A stretch of DNA of 64,000 nucleotides, taken from contig JNKJ01000017.1 of the NCBI GenBank assembly GCA_000702025.1, positions 62,001 to 126,000 of the forward strand. Direction: 5' to 3'. Positions 15,301 to 23,663 of the stretch are shown here, in pieces (the first letter of the stretch is position 1; each line of letters starts with the position of its first letter). Source of the stretch: Blautia schinkii DSM 10518. Its GTDB lineage: Bacteria; Bacillota; Clostridia; Lachnospirales; Lachnospiraceae. The notes under the pieces are model-generated. The model made no database searches. It was not told where the DNA came from and was given only the letters and a program-made list of their open reading frames with translations. The translations under genes and the position numbers were made by a program.

Positions 15301-17950
15301 TGAATTGGGCGACGGCAGGGAACCATATGAATTCCGTGTAGGTGAACAGGCGGAGTATCAGGTGACAGTTAATAATCTTCAGAAGGGCTCCATTGCCAGA
15401 AACTTGGTGATCAGTGATCTGTCTCTTCCTCAGGGACTGGTTTTGGACGAGGCGGAGGATGCTTTAATGGTGTATGGCATCCCTCAGACAATATGGAATC
15501 CGGTGGCCGGTACCGACGATCTGGGTAATCAGCTTAATCCTGAAAATTATAACGAAGTTGAGGAAAAGGTGGTACAGTATGAGCTTTTACGTCAAAATGG
15601 AGGGTGGATACTCACAATTTCCGATTTGCCTTATAATACGCCGGTGAGCGTGGTTTTCCGATGCAATATATTAGAGGAGCTGAATGGCTGGGAGGTTGTA
15701 AACACAGCCAAAGCTTATGCTGATAATGGCGCGGAGGTAAAAGATACCTCTAAAATCTGGGTGAACTCCCCGGTTCTTAAGGTGGAGAAAACAGCAGACA
15801 AGCCTTTTTATAAATATGGGGATATTGCTACCTATCGAATTAAGGTGACACAGGAGCAGATCGGATGTGTGGCGCGCAGTGTGACGATTGCCGATGTGAT
15901 AGAGACGCCGGGAATGCGGCTTTTAAAGGATTCCATGGTGCTGCTGGATGAGAACGGAAACCTGGTGGATGCAGGAGTGGAGGCAAACGATAACAATACC
16001 TTTGTTCTGTATACGAACAGGGCGCTTGTGAAGGATAAAGGGTATTGGATTTATGATGCGGACCAGGGAGGCAGTTTTGAGCAGGTATTGTTTAATCCCC
16101 TTGACTGCAAATCGGAAAAGCAGATGATTGTGGAATATCAAGCAGCCGTTATTGATGAAAACCTGGCCGGGCAGACAGTGCGTAATGTTGCTACGGCAGA
16201 CAGCCAGGAGCATTACCCGTCCTCAGATGACGAGGAGGTAGAGATTCACAGTCCCATCCTTGATATAGTAAAGGAATCCGACCAGAAGGAATATTATGTG
16301 GGTGAGACGGGCTATTATAAATTGACTGTACGGCAGCTTAGGGAGGATGTACACGCGGATAATATTGTTATAGAAGATGTACTGAATCACCCGGGGGCAA
16401 TCCTCCTGACTGACAGTATTCTGATAAAGAAAAACAATAAGCCGCTTGAGGGAGCTTTGATTGAAGCCTCTGCTTCAGGGCTGCGTATCGTGACAGGCAC
16501 CAATCTATCGGACGCGGACAAGCTTGAAGTATTCTATAAGGTTTTGTTTGAAAGTCCGGACCTTGACGGTGCCGCAGTCGTGAACACTGCCAGGGCAAAG
16601 GGAGATAATACGCCGGAAATAGTTACGGACAATGAGGTTTATGTGGGAGATATCCGTCCTGTTTTAGTAATTGAAAAGACTTCAGACAAAGAGATATATC
16701 AGCCCGGAGATATTGGACATTACCAGGTAAGGGTCACACAGACGGAGAGGGATGCAGTGGCCAGAAGAGTGGTGATACGGGATGTGTTAAAGGATGATAT
16801 GGCGAAGGTTGTGAAGAGCAGCGTAAAGCTTTATGACCAAAATGGGGTGGAGCTTGATAAGCCGGAGATAGAAGCCGTAGATACCGGCTATACCATACAT
16901 ACCGGGCTGGAGCTTAGCTATCAGGAGTATCTGATCGTGAAATATGACGTGAGCTTTCCAGTGGGTGCCGAGGGAAAAGAGGTGACCAATACAGCGCTTG
17001 CCACCGCGGATAATATGAAGCCGGGGCAGGAGAAAGTGCCTAAACCTGGTTCTGTGGGCGATGGACTTACTGCGCTTAAGACAGCGGATCCGCCTTCCGG
17101 CTCCGTGGTTCCGGAGAACGGACTGATTACATATTTCATCACTGTGGAAAACAATTCCGCTGAGACGAAGCACAATATTATGGTGAAGGATGCGGTTCCG
17201 GCGCATACGGTATTTGAAAAATTTGGTGAAGCAGAGGGGGAAATTCTTGAGCTGGACGGGGTGAACTATGCGGCCTTTTTGGTGGATGAAATCCCGGCAG
17301 GAGGCAAGGCAGAGCTTTCCTTTACAGTGAAACGGGGAAAGGCGGAGCCTGAGGACTGCATTGTTAATCTGGCCCAGGTTCGGGCAACCATTGCCAATAA
17401 GGAAGATATAACAATAGAGACATGGAAATCCCCAAGGTTTTTCAATACGAATTCAACCGTACATTATGCGGATACACTTTGGGTAAGGGACGAGCATAGA
17501 GTGAAAGTGGATGCGGGAACACCAAGTGTTACGCCTACGCCGAGTATTACGCCTATACCAAGTACGACACCGACGCCAAGCGCGACGCCGAAACCAAGTC
17601 CGGTTCCGACTGTTACGCCGAAGCCGACCGTTAAACCAACAGTTACGCCACGCCCTACGGCTGCGCCCACACCTACGGTGGGGAATTGTCCGAAAAATAC
17701 GCCGATTCCCACCAGGGTACCGTCCGGCAGCGGCGGTTCGTCGGGAGGCGGTAATACAGGAGGAGGCAACAATTTCGGCTCAGGCGGAGGAAGCTCCTAT
17801 GGCAATTATCAGGGCGGAGCATATGCGGGAAATGCCAAGACGGGAGATGCCAGGCCATTCGAAGCCATGGCCCGTGTAGGGATTCTTGGAGGTTTGCTTT
17901 TAATTTGTGGAATTTGGCTTTACCGTAAAGGAAAGAAGGGGGAAAAATGA
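12377..17950 (+). CDS. Giant LPXTG-like cell-wall surface protein with DUF11 repeats
   Basis: This 1857-residue secreted protein has a basic, hydrophobic signal peptide ending near SAQAAV. Next comes a unique region of about 370 residues, then a fimbrial isopeptide-type domain (about 375-510). At least eight DUF11-like modules start near residues 514, 653, 804, 962, 1131, 1293, 1428 and 1563; most open with a motif like LxIEKTxD...YxVGDxxxYxVxV. A Thr/Pro spacer (about 1714-1768), a Gly/Ser-rich stretch, NAKTGD, a membrane helix and KGKKGEK form the wall-anchor end. The motif has Ala where NPKTG or LPKTG has Pro. GGAG 8 bases before the ATG at 12377 decides the start. It is probably an adhesin or stalk anchored by the overlapping sortase. 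Confidence 0.85.
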   Translation: MRTRNKISKKLGAWLLAVLFVVQAVLGVLPSKSAQAAVTAIEEWDENDLVDYQYRFNVKFQKGITKVEAFGCDNQDRDAFTNYGRSGMDAITHRITPGYVPDSAGVRYYNVGKDGNGNIVDFQMSIVSVTNAEPRYDMLTPYNNYHRWKDERDDLGEGFAWKDGMGQPIVAFSMNAIGMWTYCIGSTKVHFQFFKHNTNESLPINGHGTVRDLDAGQGMDIPPDSNLDHVYILKGNRFLTVNGTSVEAATDVIDSSDKRGWLNFLYNTDNIYFSFVHQSRLNRWDKERDDGIARRGSVEKWAESMRKAYVDPDGNSYCPEFDGGKIVRGYAYFDFTSYCLGDVEMKKDPEKRVGPVDCTWEEAAAASKENPFPIREYDEFQYMIRAELTPNHLSSFVIQDTLKDCLTIDGTSKVVVKDDVGDEVTGRFDVRVDGQTITCSAKENYLKKEEFTNNQHYTFILKVHRKEGADVSDFLEEDGYTFHVPNSAVMSYVRVNGKGETKTTETVWVEGKVSPNLVIEKAASRYEWAVGDEIEYTVKVTQKKPHAWAINTVVEDISIPPYLRLVDGQYFVEAAPGVEHCVIEKSGENGWRVTCPLLQYDESIQVTFRCAAAVESNGQEWVNTVSATAENFLDPVTGEQKEVKDLAEVWPNTPELQIDKTVDKYEWRVGDEIAYRVVATNSQPGTIARNVRIHDLELPQGLVLSGGTASVEVIGAPTQVEYPVPDHKTGQSTEIRAVETGLEADERGFSFYCSYLPYSYPVTILFHCTATEDSNGREGVNVAAVQADNAAEKADDAEAYINTGAFWIDKTVDHYEWQLGELVEYQVTVENQAEGTVARNVTIWDTDMPVGLALAGEDSVSIQGIPEVIQDPVAGTPDIPSELNPEAYQETVKKNVTYEFLPEGTGWRLNISDLPAGVPVTIRFLCSVTEEVNGMESINAAYVQAENAPEQSDDAEIYVNTAVLSIEKSVNNPYLELGDGREPYEFRVGEQAEYQVTVNNLQKGSIARNLVISDLSLPQGLVLDEAEDALMVYGIPQTIWNPVAGTDDLGNQLNPENYNEVEEKVVQYELLRQNGGWILTISDLPYNTPVSVVFRCNILEELNGWEVVNTAKAYADNGAEVKDTSKIWVNSPVLKVEKTADKPFYKYGDIATYRIKVTQEQIGCVARSVTIADVIETPGMRLLKDSMVLLDENGNLVDAGVEANDNNTFVLYTNRALVKDKGYWIYDADQGGSFEQVLFNPLDCKSEKQMIVEYQAAVIDENLAGQTVRNVATADSQEHYPSSDDEEVEIHSPILDIVKESDQKEYYVGETGYYKLTVRQLREDVHADNIVIEDVLNHPGAILLTDSILIKKNNKPLEGALIEASASGLRIVTGTNLSDADKLEVFYKVLFESPDLDGAAVVNTARAKGDNTPEIVTDNEVYVGDIRPVLVIEKTSDKEIYQPGDIGHYQVRVTQTERDAVARRVVIRDVLKDDMAKVVKSSVKLYDQNGVELDKPEIEAVDTGYTIHTGLELSYQEYLIVKYDVSFPVGAEGKEVTNTALATADNMKPGQEKVPKPGSVGDGLTALKTADPPSGSVVPENGLITYFITVENNSAETKHNIMVKDAVPAHTVFEKFGEAEGEILELDGVNYAAFLVDEIPAGGKAELSFTVKRGKAEPEDCIVNLAQVRATIANKEDITIETWKSPRFFNTNSTVHYADTLWVRDEHRVKVDAGTPSVTPTPSITPIPSTTPTPSATPKPSPVPTVTPKPTVKPTVTPRPTAAPTPTVGNCPKNTPIPTRVPSGSGGSSGGGNTGGGNNFGSGGGSSYGNYQGGAYAGNAKTGDARPFEAMARVGILGGLLLICGIWLYRKGKKGEK

Positions 17951-18942
17951 TGAAGAAAGGCAGGCGACTTGCGCTTAGTATGATCGGTGCTGCTGCTGGG
18001 CTTCTTCTATACTGCGGAAGCTTCTTTGCCAAGAGTTATTTAGAGAATATGCAGGCCCGACAGGCTTATGAAAGTCTGCGGGCGGCCTGCCTGCCGGGAG
18101 AGGAGCTGCTTTTGGCGGGAGGTATGGCCGGGATGCTGCAGGGTGAAGTGGATGAGGCGTGGAATTCGGCAAATAGGGCACAAAGCATAAATGACCAGCA
18201 GCTGAGCATAAATGGCGAGGCGTGGAAAATAAATGACCAGCAGCAGAGCGGAAATGATAAGCAGAAGGGCAAGTTGAAGAATCCTGCGGGGAGGAAGGAA
18301 GGTCAGAGTGCGGCTCAACGTAATGGTGAGAACGGTGCTGTGGAATCAGAGAAAGTAATCAAGAAATCTTTTGGGATTAACTGGGAAAAGCTGAGAAAGA
18401 TTAATCCGGATATCATTGCCTGGATTTCGGTTCCGGGTGCGGATATCTCGTATCCGGTTGTGCAAGGGGAGGACGATGAGTATTATCTTCACCATTCCTT
18501 TGCCGGTGAAGAGGATGATTTCGGGACTATCTTTTTGGGAAGCGGCAGCGATAAGGATTTTGGGGATTCCCACAGCTTTCTGTACGGACACAATATGGAA
18601 GGAAACATGATGTTTGCAAATCTGAACCGTTATGAAGAACAGGAATATCTCAGGGAATGTCCGGAGTTTTTTATTATCACACCCGGGCAGATGATGCGTT
18701 ACAAGATTTTTTCCGTACAGCAGGCGGGTGAGCAGAGTCCAGGGTTTCAGTACGGTCATGCGTTTGGAAGTAAAGCGTATAAGACTCAGTTGAAAATGCT
18801 TTCGCAAGGCTCTATGTATGATACGGGAGTGAGCCCGGACGCGGAGAAGCCAATCGTCACTCTTGTTACATGTAATTCACGGTTGGATGAGGATATCCGC
18901 ATGACAGTACACGGTATTTGCACGGAAATGCGTGAGTGGTAA
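17947..18942 (+). CDS. Class B sortase
   Basis: This 331-residue membrane-anchored transpeptidase has an N-terminal helix (about residues 8-28), a Gln/Asn-rich linker and a sortase domain from about residue 140. The catalytic His lies in FLYGHNMEG, the Cys in VTLVTCNS and the Arg in DEDIRMTVHG. WISVPGADISYPVVQG is typical of class B enzymes. The start ATG overlaps the stop of the surface protein (ATGA), so the two are translationally coupled and this is very likely its dedicated sortase. The linker carries an imperfect repeat of INDQQ. Class B enzymes usually recognise NPQTN or NPKTG-like signals; here the adjacent substrate has NAKTG. Confidence 0.92.
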   Translation: MMKKGRRLALSMIGAAAGLLLYCGSFFAKSYLENMQARQAYESLRAACLPGEELLLAGGMAGMLQGEVDEAWNSANRAQSINDQQLSINGEAWKINDQQQSGNDKQKGKLKNPAGRKEGQSAAQRNGENGAVESEKVIKKSFGINWEKLRKINPDIIAWISVPGADISYPVVQGEDDEYYLHHSFAGEEDDFGTIFLGSGSDKDFGDSHSFLYGHNMEGNMMFANLNRYEEQEYLRECPEFFIITPGQMMRYKIFSVQQAGEQSPGFQYGHAFGSKAYKTQLKMLSQGSMYDTGVSPDAEKPIVTLVTCNSRLDEDIRMTVHGICTEMREW

Positions 18943-19045
18943 TTATTTACAATGTGACTAAGTCACTGTATAGACTTGGAAAATATGGGATGATAAACTG
19001 ACGCAAAAAAACGTGTAAAATTAACCCAGAATGAGAGGCGATAAG

Positions 19046-19885
19046 ATGAAACACAAAAAAGTGAAAGTTCTGTTGTTGTGCCTGGCATTAGCCGGTGTAC
19101 TGGCAGGATGCGGTGCGGACAAGGACAAGAAAGAGGAAAGCCAGGTGACGGCATCTGACAATAAGACTGCCTCCACACAGGAAAAGACCTCTACGGATTC
19201 AGGAGTGACTGATAAAGATGCTGGCGAGGCAGAAAAGGATGATATCAAAGCGGCGGAGAATGATGCTGAGGGGACTAACGATGCGGATGAGGCTGAAGCC
19301 GATGGCGCAGAGAAGGATGTAGATGAAGCAAAGAACGCAGACAAAACAAAGGATATGGACGGAGCAAAAGACGCTGGCGGAGCCGGAGATGCAGGGGAGA
19401 CGAATGACGCTGACGAGACAAAGGCTGATGTAGGTGAGGCATCCTGGATATTTACAAATGAGGATTTAGAGGGAAATGAGGTTACCCAGGATATTTTTAA
19501 GGACAAGAAGCTGACCATGGTTAATTACTGGGCAACGTTCTGTGGGCCGTGCCTGCGGGAAATGCCGGATCTTGGAGAGCTTCAGGAGGAGTATGCGGAT
19601 AAAGGTTTCCAGATTGTTGGTGTTGTGGCTGACGTGATGGAGGACCAGAACGGTGAACTCACAAATCTGGACGTTGCAAAAGAGGCTGTTGAGGCTACAA
19701 AGGCCGGCTATGTTCATCTGCCAATCACTCAAGAGATGCTTGGCGGACCTGTGGCGAATGTGCAGGTAGTCCCGACAACTGTATTTGTGGATGAGAACGG
19801 CAATATGGTAGGCGAGGAGCAGCTTGGCTCTAAGTCAAAAGAGGATTGGGCGGCATTGATTGATTCTTATCTGAAAATGGTATGA
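19046..19885 (+). CDS. TlpA-like thioredoxin-fold lipoprotein
   Basis: This 279-residue lipoprotein has the lipobox LAGC with the lipidated cysteine at residue 22. A long Asp/Glu/Ala/Lys-rich spacer runs to about residue 130. The TlpA/ResA-type thioredoxin domain has active site [12 protein letters not shown] (C166, C169). It should act at the outer membrane face as a thiol-disulfide reductase. The ATG at 19046 follows GAGAGG with proper spacing; an in-frame ATG 15 bases earlier overlaps that site. Its stop overlaps the next gene (ATGA). The two following genes, a CXXC membrane peptide and a polyferredoxin, probably supply electrons instead of CcdA/DsbD, which is inference. Confidence 0.9.
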   Translation: MKHKKVKVLLLCLALAGVLAGCGADKDKKEESQVTASDNKTASTQEKTSTDSGVTDKDAGEAEKDDIKAAENDAEGTNDADEAEADGAEKDVDEAKNADKTKDMDGAKDAGGAGDAGETNDADETKADVGEASWIFTNEDLEGNEVTQDIFKDKKLTMVNYWATFCGPCLREMPDLGELQEEYADKGFQIVGVVADVMEDQNGELTNLDVAKEAVEATKAGYVHLPITQEMLGGPVANVQVVPTTVFVDENGNMVGEEQLGSKSKEDWAALIDSYLKMV

Positions 19886-20031
19886 AAAGAGATAAGAGCT
19901 TAGCCTGGATACGGATTTTCCTGCTGGTGGCAGCGGTATGTATGATTGCCTATGGCGTGAGCAGGGGAGAAATGGGAACCGTATTTACAAAGGCTGTAAA
20001 TATTTGTCTGGAGTGTATTGGAATTGGGTAA
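19882..20031 (+). CDS. CD1871A-family CXXC-motif small membrane protein
   Basis: This 49-residue protein starts [19 protein letters not shown], giving a basic N-terminus and one membrane helix. It ends [13 protein letters not shown], a CxxC pair just outside or at the membrane. This matches the small CXXC protein named after C. difficile CD1871A, which is typically encoded next to a 4Fe-4S membrane protein, as here. It overlaps the upstream lipoprotein gene by 4 bases and the downstream gene by 14, so all three are translationally coupled. It may relay electrons or hold a metal between the polyferredoxin and the lipoprotein thiols. Its biochemical role is not established to my knowledge. Confidence 0.85.
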   Translation: MKRDKSLAWIRIFLLVAAVCMIAYGVSRGEMGTVFTKAVNICLECIGIG

Positions 20032-20896
20032 GCTGAGACACGCCGTACAGATAGCATTCACCGCCCTTACTAACGGCTATGCTTACGGCTTTATAGAAGG
20101 AAAGATTTTTACCGGAAAGACGAAAAATTTCTGCGTGCCGGGGCTTAATTGCTATTCCTGCCCCGGCGCATTGGGTGCCTGTCCCATTGGCTCCCTGCAG
20201 GCGGTCCTTGGCGACCGGAATTTCAAATTTTCCTTTTATGTGGTAGGTTTTCTGATTTTTGTCGGAGCGCTTTTCGGCAGATTTGTCTGCGGATGGCTAT
20301 GCCCCTTTGGGCTTATCCAGGATTTACTTTACAAAATTCCATTCGTTAAGAAGCTGAAAAAGCTTCCCGGAGACAGATGGCTGCGTTTTTTGAAGTACAT
20401 AATACTGGCAGGTTTTGTGATTATACTGCCTTTGTTTGCGGTGGATATTATAGGCCAGGGCAGTCCGTGGTTTTGTAAATATATCTGCCCAAGCGGGACA
20501 CTGACAGCCGGGATTCCTCTTGTTTCCATGAATACCGGGCTTCAGGCTGCGGTAGGATGGCTTTTTACCTGGAAAGTATTTATTTTGGTAGTGTTGGTAC
20601 TGCTGTCTGTTCTGGTATATCGGCCATTCTGTCATTATATCTGCCCTTTAGGTGCGATTTATGGTTTGTTCAATCCTATTGCGTTCTACCGCTATAAGGT
20701 AGATGAAACAAAGTGTACAAAGTGCGGTGCGTGTCAGAAAGCATGCAAGCTGGATATTAAAACATGGGAGCAGCCTAACAGTATGGAGTGTATCCGTTGC
20801 GGAGACTGCCTGAAAAAATGTCCTCATGGTGCACTGGAACGGGAGAAACCATTTAAAGCGTGCCAAAGGAAAGAACAGGATAAAAAAACAGCATAA
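20018..20896 (+). CDS. NapH-like 4Fe-4S polyferredoxin membrane protein
   Basis: This protein of about 292 residues has several membrane helices and paired Cys motifs in the membrane part ([38 protein letters not shown]). A C-terminal ferredoxin domain carries two CxxCxxCxxxC sets ([12 protein letters not shown] and [11 protein letters not shown]). NapH/CcoG-like proteins move electrons across or onto the membrane. The start is uncertain: TTG at 20018 or 20024, with GGAG at 20010-20013, both inside the upstream gene. The context suggests that it reduces the thiols of the TlpA-like lipoprotein using cytoplasmic ferredoxin or flavodoxin electrons. Confidence 0.85.
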   Translation: MELGKLRHAVQIAFTALTNGYAYGFIEGKIFTGKTKNFCVPGLNCYSCPGALGACPIGSLQAVLGDRNFKFSFYVVGFLIFVGALFGRFVCGWLCPFGLIQDLLYKIPFVKKLKKLPGDRWLRFLKYIILAGFVIILPLFAVDIIGQGSPWFCKYICPSGTLTAGIPLVSMNTGLQAAVGWLFTWKVFILVVLVLLSVLVYRPFCHYICPLGAIYGLFNPIAFYRYKVDETKCTKCGACQKACKLDIKTWEQPNSMECIRCGDCLKKCPHGALEREKPFKACQRKEQDKKTA

Positions 20897-20908
20897 TGTA
20901 TAAACATG

Positions 20909-20959
20909 AACACTCTGTACTGCCTCGTAAGAACGCAGTGTGGGGTGTTTTTGTTTTTT
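20909..20959 (+). terminator. Intrinsic terminator of the redox module
   Basis: AACACTCTGTACTGC (20909-20923) pairs over 15 positions, including wobbles, with GCAGTGTGGGGTGTT (20935-20949). TTTTTGTTTTTT overlaps and follows the right arm. Confidence 0.85.
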
Positions 20960-20997
20960 GCGTATATATGTGCAGGTAAAAAGTAGAGTTTATATAC

Positions 20998-21026
20998 TTG
21001 TGATACTATGCCGGCGCAGATATAAT
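20998..21026 (+). promoter_or_regulatory. Promoter of the 21.2-22.9 kb two-component system
   Basis: TTGTGA (20998-21003), a 17-base spacer and a perfect TATAAT (21021-21026) give an untranslated leader of about 140 purine-rich bases. I saw no convincing leader peptide in it. Confidence 0.75.
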
Positions 21027-21174
21027 AGATACGGCAGACTTTGTTAAGCACATGAACTGGGGCGGAATGCCAGGATGAAAAGGCTGTAATGATAGGCTGA
21101 AATCTAGGATGGAGCGGCTGAAGTGCCGGGCTGGAGTTCTGGAGATGAAACGCAGATAGGAGAAAATAGTTGTT

Positions 21175-21855
21175 ATGCCGGAAAAAATTTTAGTGATTGA
21201 AGATGACGAAATTTTGAATTCGGGGTTATGCTTTAGCCTTCAGAAAAGGGGAATGATTCCCTTTCCTGCTTATTGTATAGAGGATGCAAGGGATGCATTG
21301 AAGAATGAACGCTTTGATTTGATTTTGCTCGACGTTAATCTGCCGGATGGGGATGGATTTGACTTTGCACGAGAAGTAATTTCCAGATTTGATACTCCCT
21401 TTATTTTTCTCACGGCTCATAATCTGGAGGAGGAGATTGTGAAGGGGCTGCGGCTTGGGGCGGATGACTATATTGTGAAGCCCTTTAGCCTAAAGGTGGT
21501 CATGGAGAAGATACAGGCGATATTGAGACGTTGTTCCGGTCGAAAGGAGTCGGAGATTTATGTGTGCGGGAATCTGAAGATTGATTTCAGGAACCGTCTG
21601 GTGAGAAGTAAGGGGGAGCTTTTGTCTCTCACGCCTACAGAATTTGAAATCTTAGAGGTTTTCTGCAGGAATCCGAAGCAACTGCTTACAAAGGATTTTC
21701 TGCTGGAGAGGATTTGGGACAAAAAGGGAAATTTTGTGAATGAGCATACACTTTCCTTAAATGTGAGCAGGCTGAGAAGTAAAATTGCGGATGGGGAATT
21801 TGAGTACATTAAAACAGTGTACGGCCTGGGATACAAGTGGAGCGAGGAAAAATGA
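21175..21855 (+). CDS. OmpR-family response regulator
   Basis: This 226-residue regulator has a receiver domain with acidic E9/D10/D11, phospho-acceptor D53 in LILLDVNLPD and KPFS with the conserved Lys. It ends in a winged-helix DNA-binding domain (LTPTEFEILEVFCRNP, NVSRLRSKI, VYGLGYKW). The cognate kinase follows directly with no gap after the stop. The downstream ABC exporter genes are the likely regulon, as in Firmicutes systems that respond to antimicrobial peptides or envelope stress. Confidence 0.93.
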   Translation: MPEKILVIEDDEILNSGLCFSLQKRGMIPFPAYCIEDARDALKNERFDLILLDVNLPDGDGFDFAREVISRFDTPFIFLTAHNLEEEIVKGLRLGADDYIVKPFSLKVVMEKIQAILRRCSGRKESEIYVCGNLKIDFRNRLVRSKGELLSLTPTEFEILEVFCRNPKQLLTKDFLLERIWDKKGNFVNEHTLSLNVSRLRSKIADGEFEYIKTVYGLGYKWSEEK

Positions 21856-22872
21856 ATGAAAATTTTTAGATATCTATTGATTGGCTTAAATATACTGGTG
21901 GTTGGCGCAGGTATATGGATTGTATCACGATATGTGGGAGATGCAGGTGTTAAAACACTTTTATATTGGACGATATTGGCTTTTGTCCTGCTTGGACTGG
22001 GTAATTACATATATTTCCGCAAGCGGTTCATTGATTTTTCTGATGACATATGCGGCTGTACAGATGAAATTTTGCACGGGAATTCAATGAAGCACGCCTA
22101 TAATCAGGAAACTCTTACCTCAAAAATGGTGATGGAGCTGGAAAAAGTGGAGGATATTTTTGCAGCCCAGCTATATGAGAGTAAAAAAGAGAAGCAGGAG
22201 CTGCAGGGAATGATTTCCGAAATGACGCATCAGATAAAGACGCCGATTTCCAACATACAGATGTATTGTGAAATGTTTTCTGAACCCGATATCTCCCAGG
22301 AGCAGGCGAAGCAATTTGTAAAGGTGATTCAGCAGCAGTTAGTCAAGCTGGAGTTTTTGCTGAATATACTTGTGAAATCCTCCAGGCTGGAAACAGCTAT
22401 GATAAATCTTTCAGTGGAATATGGCAGAGTGATTGACACACTTGCTATTGCTGTCAACAATGTGATGCAGAAGGCAGAGCATAAAAATGTGGGCATATCT
22501 GTTATGTGCAGGTCGTCTATTCGGGTCTGCCACGATACAAAGTGGACTGCGGAGGCGATTGAAAATATTCTGGATAATGCCATTAAATACACGCCTGAGG
22601 GCGGAAAGGTTGAAATTGCTGTAGAAACAGGAGAAATGTATACGGAAATTAAAATCAAAGATACCGGAAGGGGAATCGAGGCAGCGCATATCAATGATAT
22701 TTTCAAACGATTTTACCGGGAAAAAGCAGTTTCTAAAACAGAAGGCTTAGGCTTGGGGTTGTATCTTGCAAGAAATATAATCACTCTGCAGGGTGGGTAC
22801 ATTTCCGTACATTCTACGCAGGGGAAAGGGAGCAGCTTCTCCCTTTGTCTGCCCAATCGTGTTCATGGATAA
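21856..22872 (+). CDS. Membrane sensor histidine kinase
   Basis: This 338-residue kinase has two N-terminal membrane helices (about residues 3-25 and 34-52) joined by a very short loop. It therefore lacks a real extracellular sensor, typical of intramembrane-sensing kinases. The H-box is MISEMTHQIKTPISNIQMY with H125. The N-box AIENILDNAIKY and the G-boxes KDTGRGI and GLGLGLYLA are intact. Kinases of this kind often sense through a partner ABC transporter, and one is encoded just downstream. It begins at the base after the regulator's stop codon. Confidence 0.9.
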   Translation: MKIFRYLLIGLNILVVGAGIWIVSRYVGDAGVKTLLYWTILAFVLLGLGNYIYFRKRFIDFSDDICGCTDEILHGNSMKHAYNQETLTSKMVMELEKVEDIFAAQLYESKKEKQELQGMISEMTHQIKTPISNIQMYCEMFSEPDISQEQAKQFVKVIQQQLVKLEFLLNILVKSSRLETAMINLSVEYGRVIDTLAIAVNNVMQKAEHKNVGISVMCRSSIRVCHDTKWTAEAIENILDNAIKYTPEGGKVEIAVETGEMYTEIKIKDTGRGIEAAHINDIFKRFYREKAVSKTEGLGLGLYLARNIITLQGGYISVHSTQGKGSSFSLCLPNRVHG

Positions 22873-22882
22873 ATGTTTCAGT

Positions 22883-22964
22883 ATTGATACTTTTGATTTA
22901 GAGATTGAAACAAGATTGACGATATTTGTGCTTATAATCAAGTATAACTAAACTAAGTATCAAT
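22883..22964. promoter_or_regulatory. Inverted repeat bracketing the ABC exporter promoter region
   Basis: ATTGATACTT (22883-22892) and AAGTATCAAT (22955-22964) are exact inverted copies 62 bases apart. The left copy overlaps the short palindrome AGTATTGATACT. Between them lie TTGACG (22917-22922) and TATAAC (22943-22948), 20 bases apart, and also a TATAAT (22933-22938). This is a candidate operator pair for the adjacent response regulator. Confidence 0.45.
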
Positions 22965-22986
22965 CAGAAAGGAAATATGAGACGAT

Positions 22987-23661
22987 ATGAATATTTTAAG
23001 CACCAATAACCTCACGAAATATTATGGCGCTGAACCTCTGCAGGTAAAAGCCATTGACGGAGTTACTCTTGAGATAGAAAAGGGCAGCTTTACGGCAATT
23101 GTAGGTACCTCGGGATCCGGGAAAAGTACCTTGTTGCATTTGCTTGGAGGATTAGATATCCCTACCAGCGGAAGTGTATGTGTTGACGGACAGGAACTAA
23201 GCGGATTAGGAAAAAATGAGCTGGCTGTTTTCCGGAGAAGGAAGATTGGTTTTATTTTTCAAAATTATAATCTTATGCCAAATTTAACGGTGTATGACAA
23301 TATTGTGCTGCCGGTGGAGCTGGACGGACGGAACGTGGATAAGGAGTATTTAAACAGTATAGCAACAACCTTGGGGCTGGAGGATAAGCTGAACAGGAAA
23401 CCAAATAAATTGTCTGGCGGACAGCAGCAGAGGGTTGCCATTGCTAGAGCATTGGTCGCCAAGCCCGCGCTCATTTTGGCAGACGAGCCTACAGGAAATC
23501 TTGACAGCCACACCACGCAGGAGGTCATCGGTTTATTACAGACAACCAGTAAAAAATATCATCAAACCATTGTAATGATTACTCATAATGATGAAATCGC
23601 ACAGTCTGCCGACCGTACGATCCGCATTGAAGATGGCCGGATTGTGGGAAGTAGGTGGTGA
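22987..23661 (+). CDS. ABC exporter ATP-binding protein (MacB/LolD type)
   Basis: This 224-residue ATPase has Walker A GTSGSGKST, Q-loop FIFQNYNLMP, signature LSGGQQQRVAIARAL, Walker B ALILADEPTGNLD and a switch His in VMITHND. It belongs to the family that works with FtsX-domain permeases in mechanotransmission, lipoprotein release or peptide resistance. GAAAGGAAATATG-type spacing precedes the ATG. It sits directly upstream of its permease. Confidence 0.95.
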   Translation: MNILSTNNLTKYYGAEPLQVKAIDGVTLEIEKGSFTAIVGTSGSGKSTLLHLLGGLDIPTSGSVCVDGQELSGLGKNELAVFRRRKIGFIFQNYNLMPNLTVYDNIVLPVELDGRNVDKEYLNSIATTLGLEDKLNRKPNKLSGGQQQRVAIARALVAKPALILADEPTGNLDSHTTQEVIGLLQTTSKKYHQTIVMITHNDEIAQSADRTIRIEDGRIVGSRW

Positions 23662-23663
23662 TC

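Noticed and set aside
17464..17772. Gly/Val-rich minus-strand frame under the Thr/Pro spacer of the surface protein
   Set aside because: It is the complement of a simple repeat. Its valine-glycine pattern is an artefact of the Pro/Thr codons.
18954..18966. Palindrome GTGACTAAGTCAC after the sortase gene
   Set aside because: The arms are 6 bases, with no T-tract and no clear promoter beside it. It is too short to call an operator or terminator.
21030..21174. Leader peptide in the 5' region of the 21.2 kb regulator
   Set aside because: Several very short frames exist (for example one of 16 codons), but none has a convincing ribosome site or attenuator structure.
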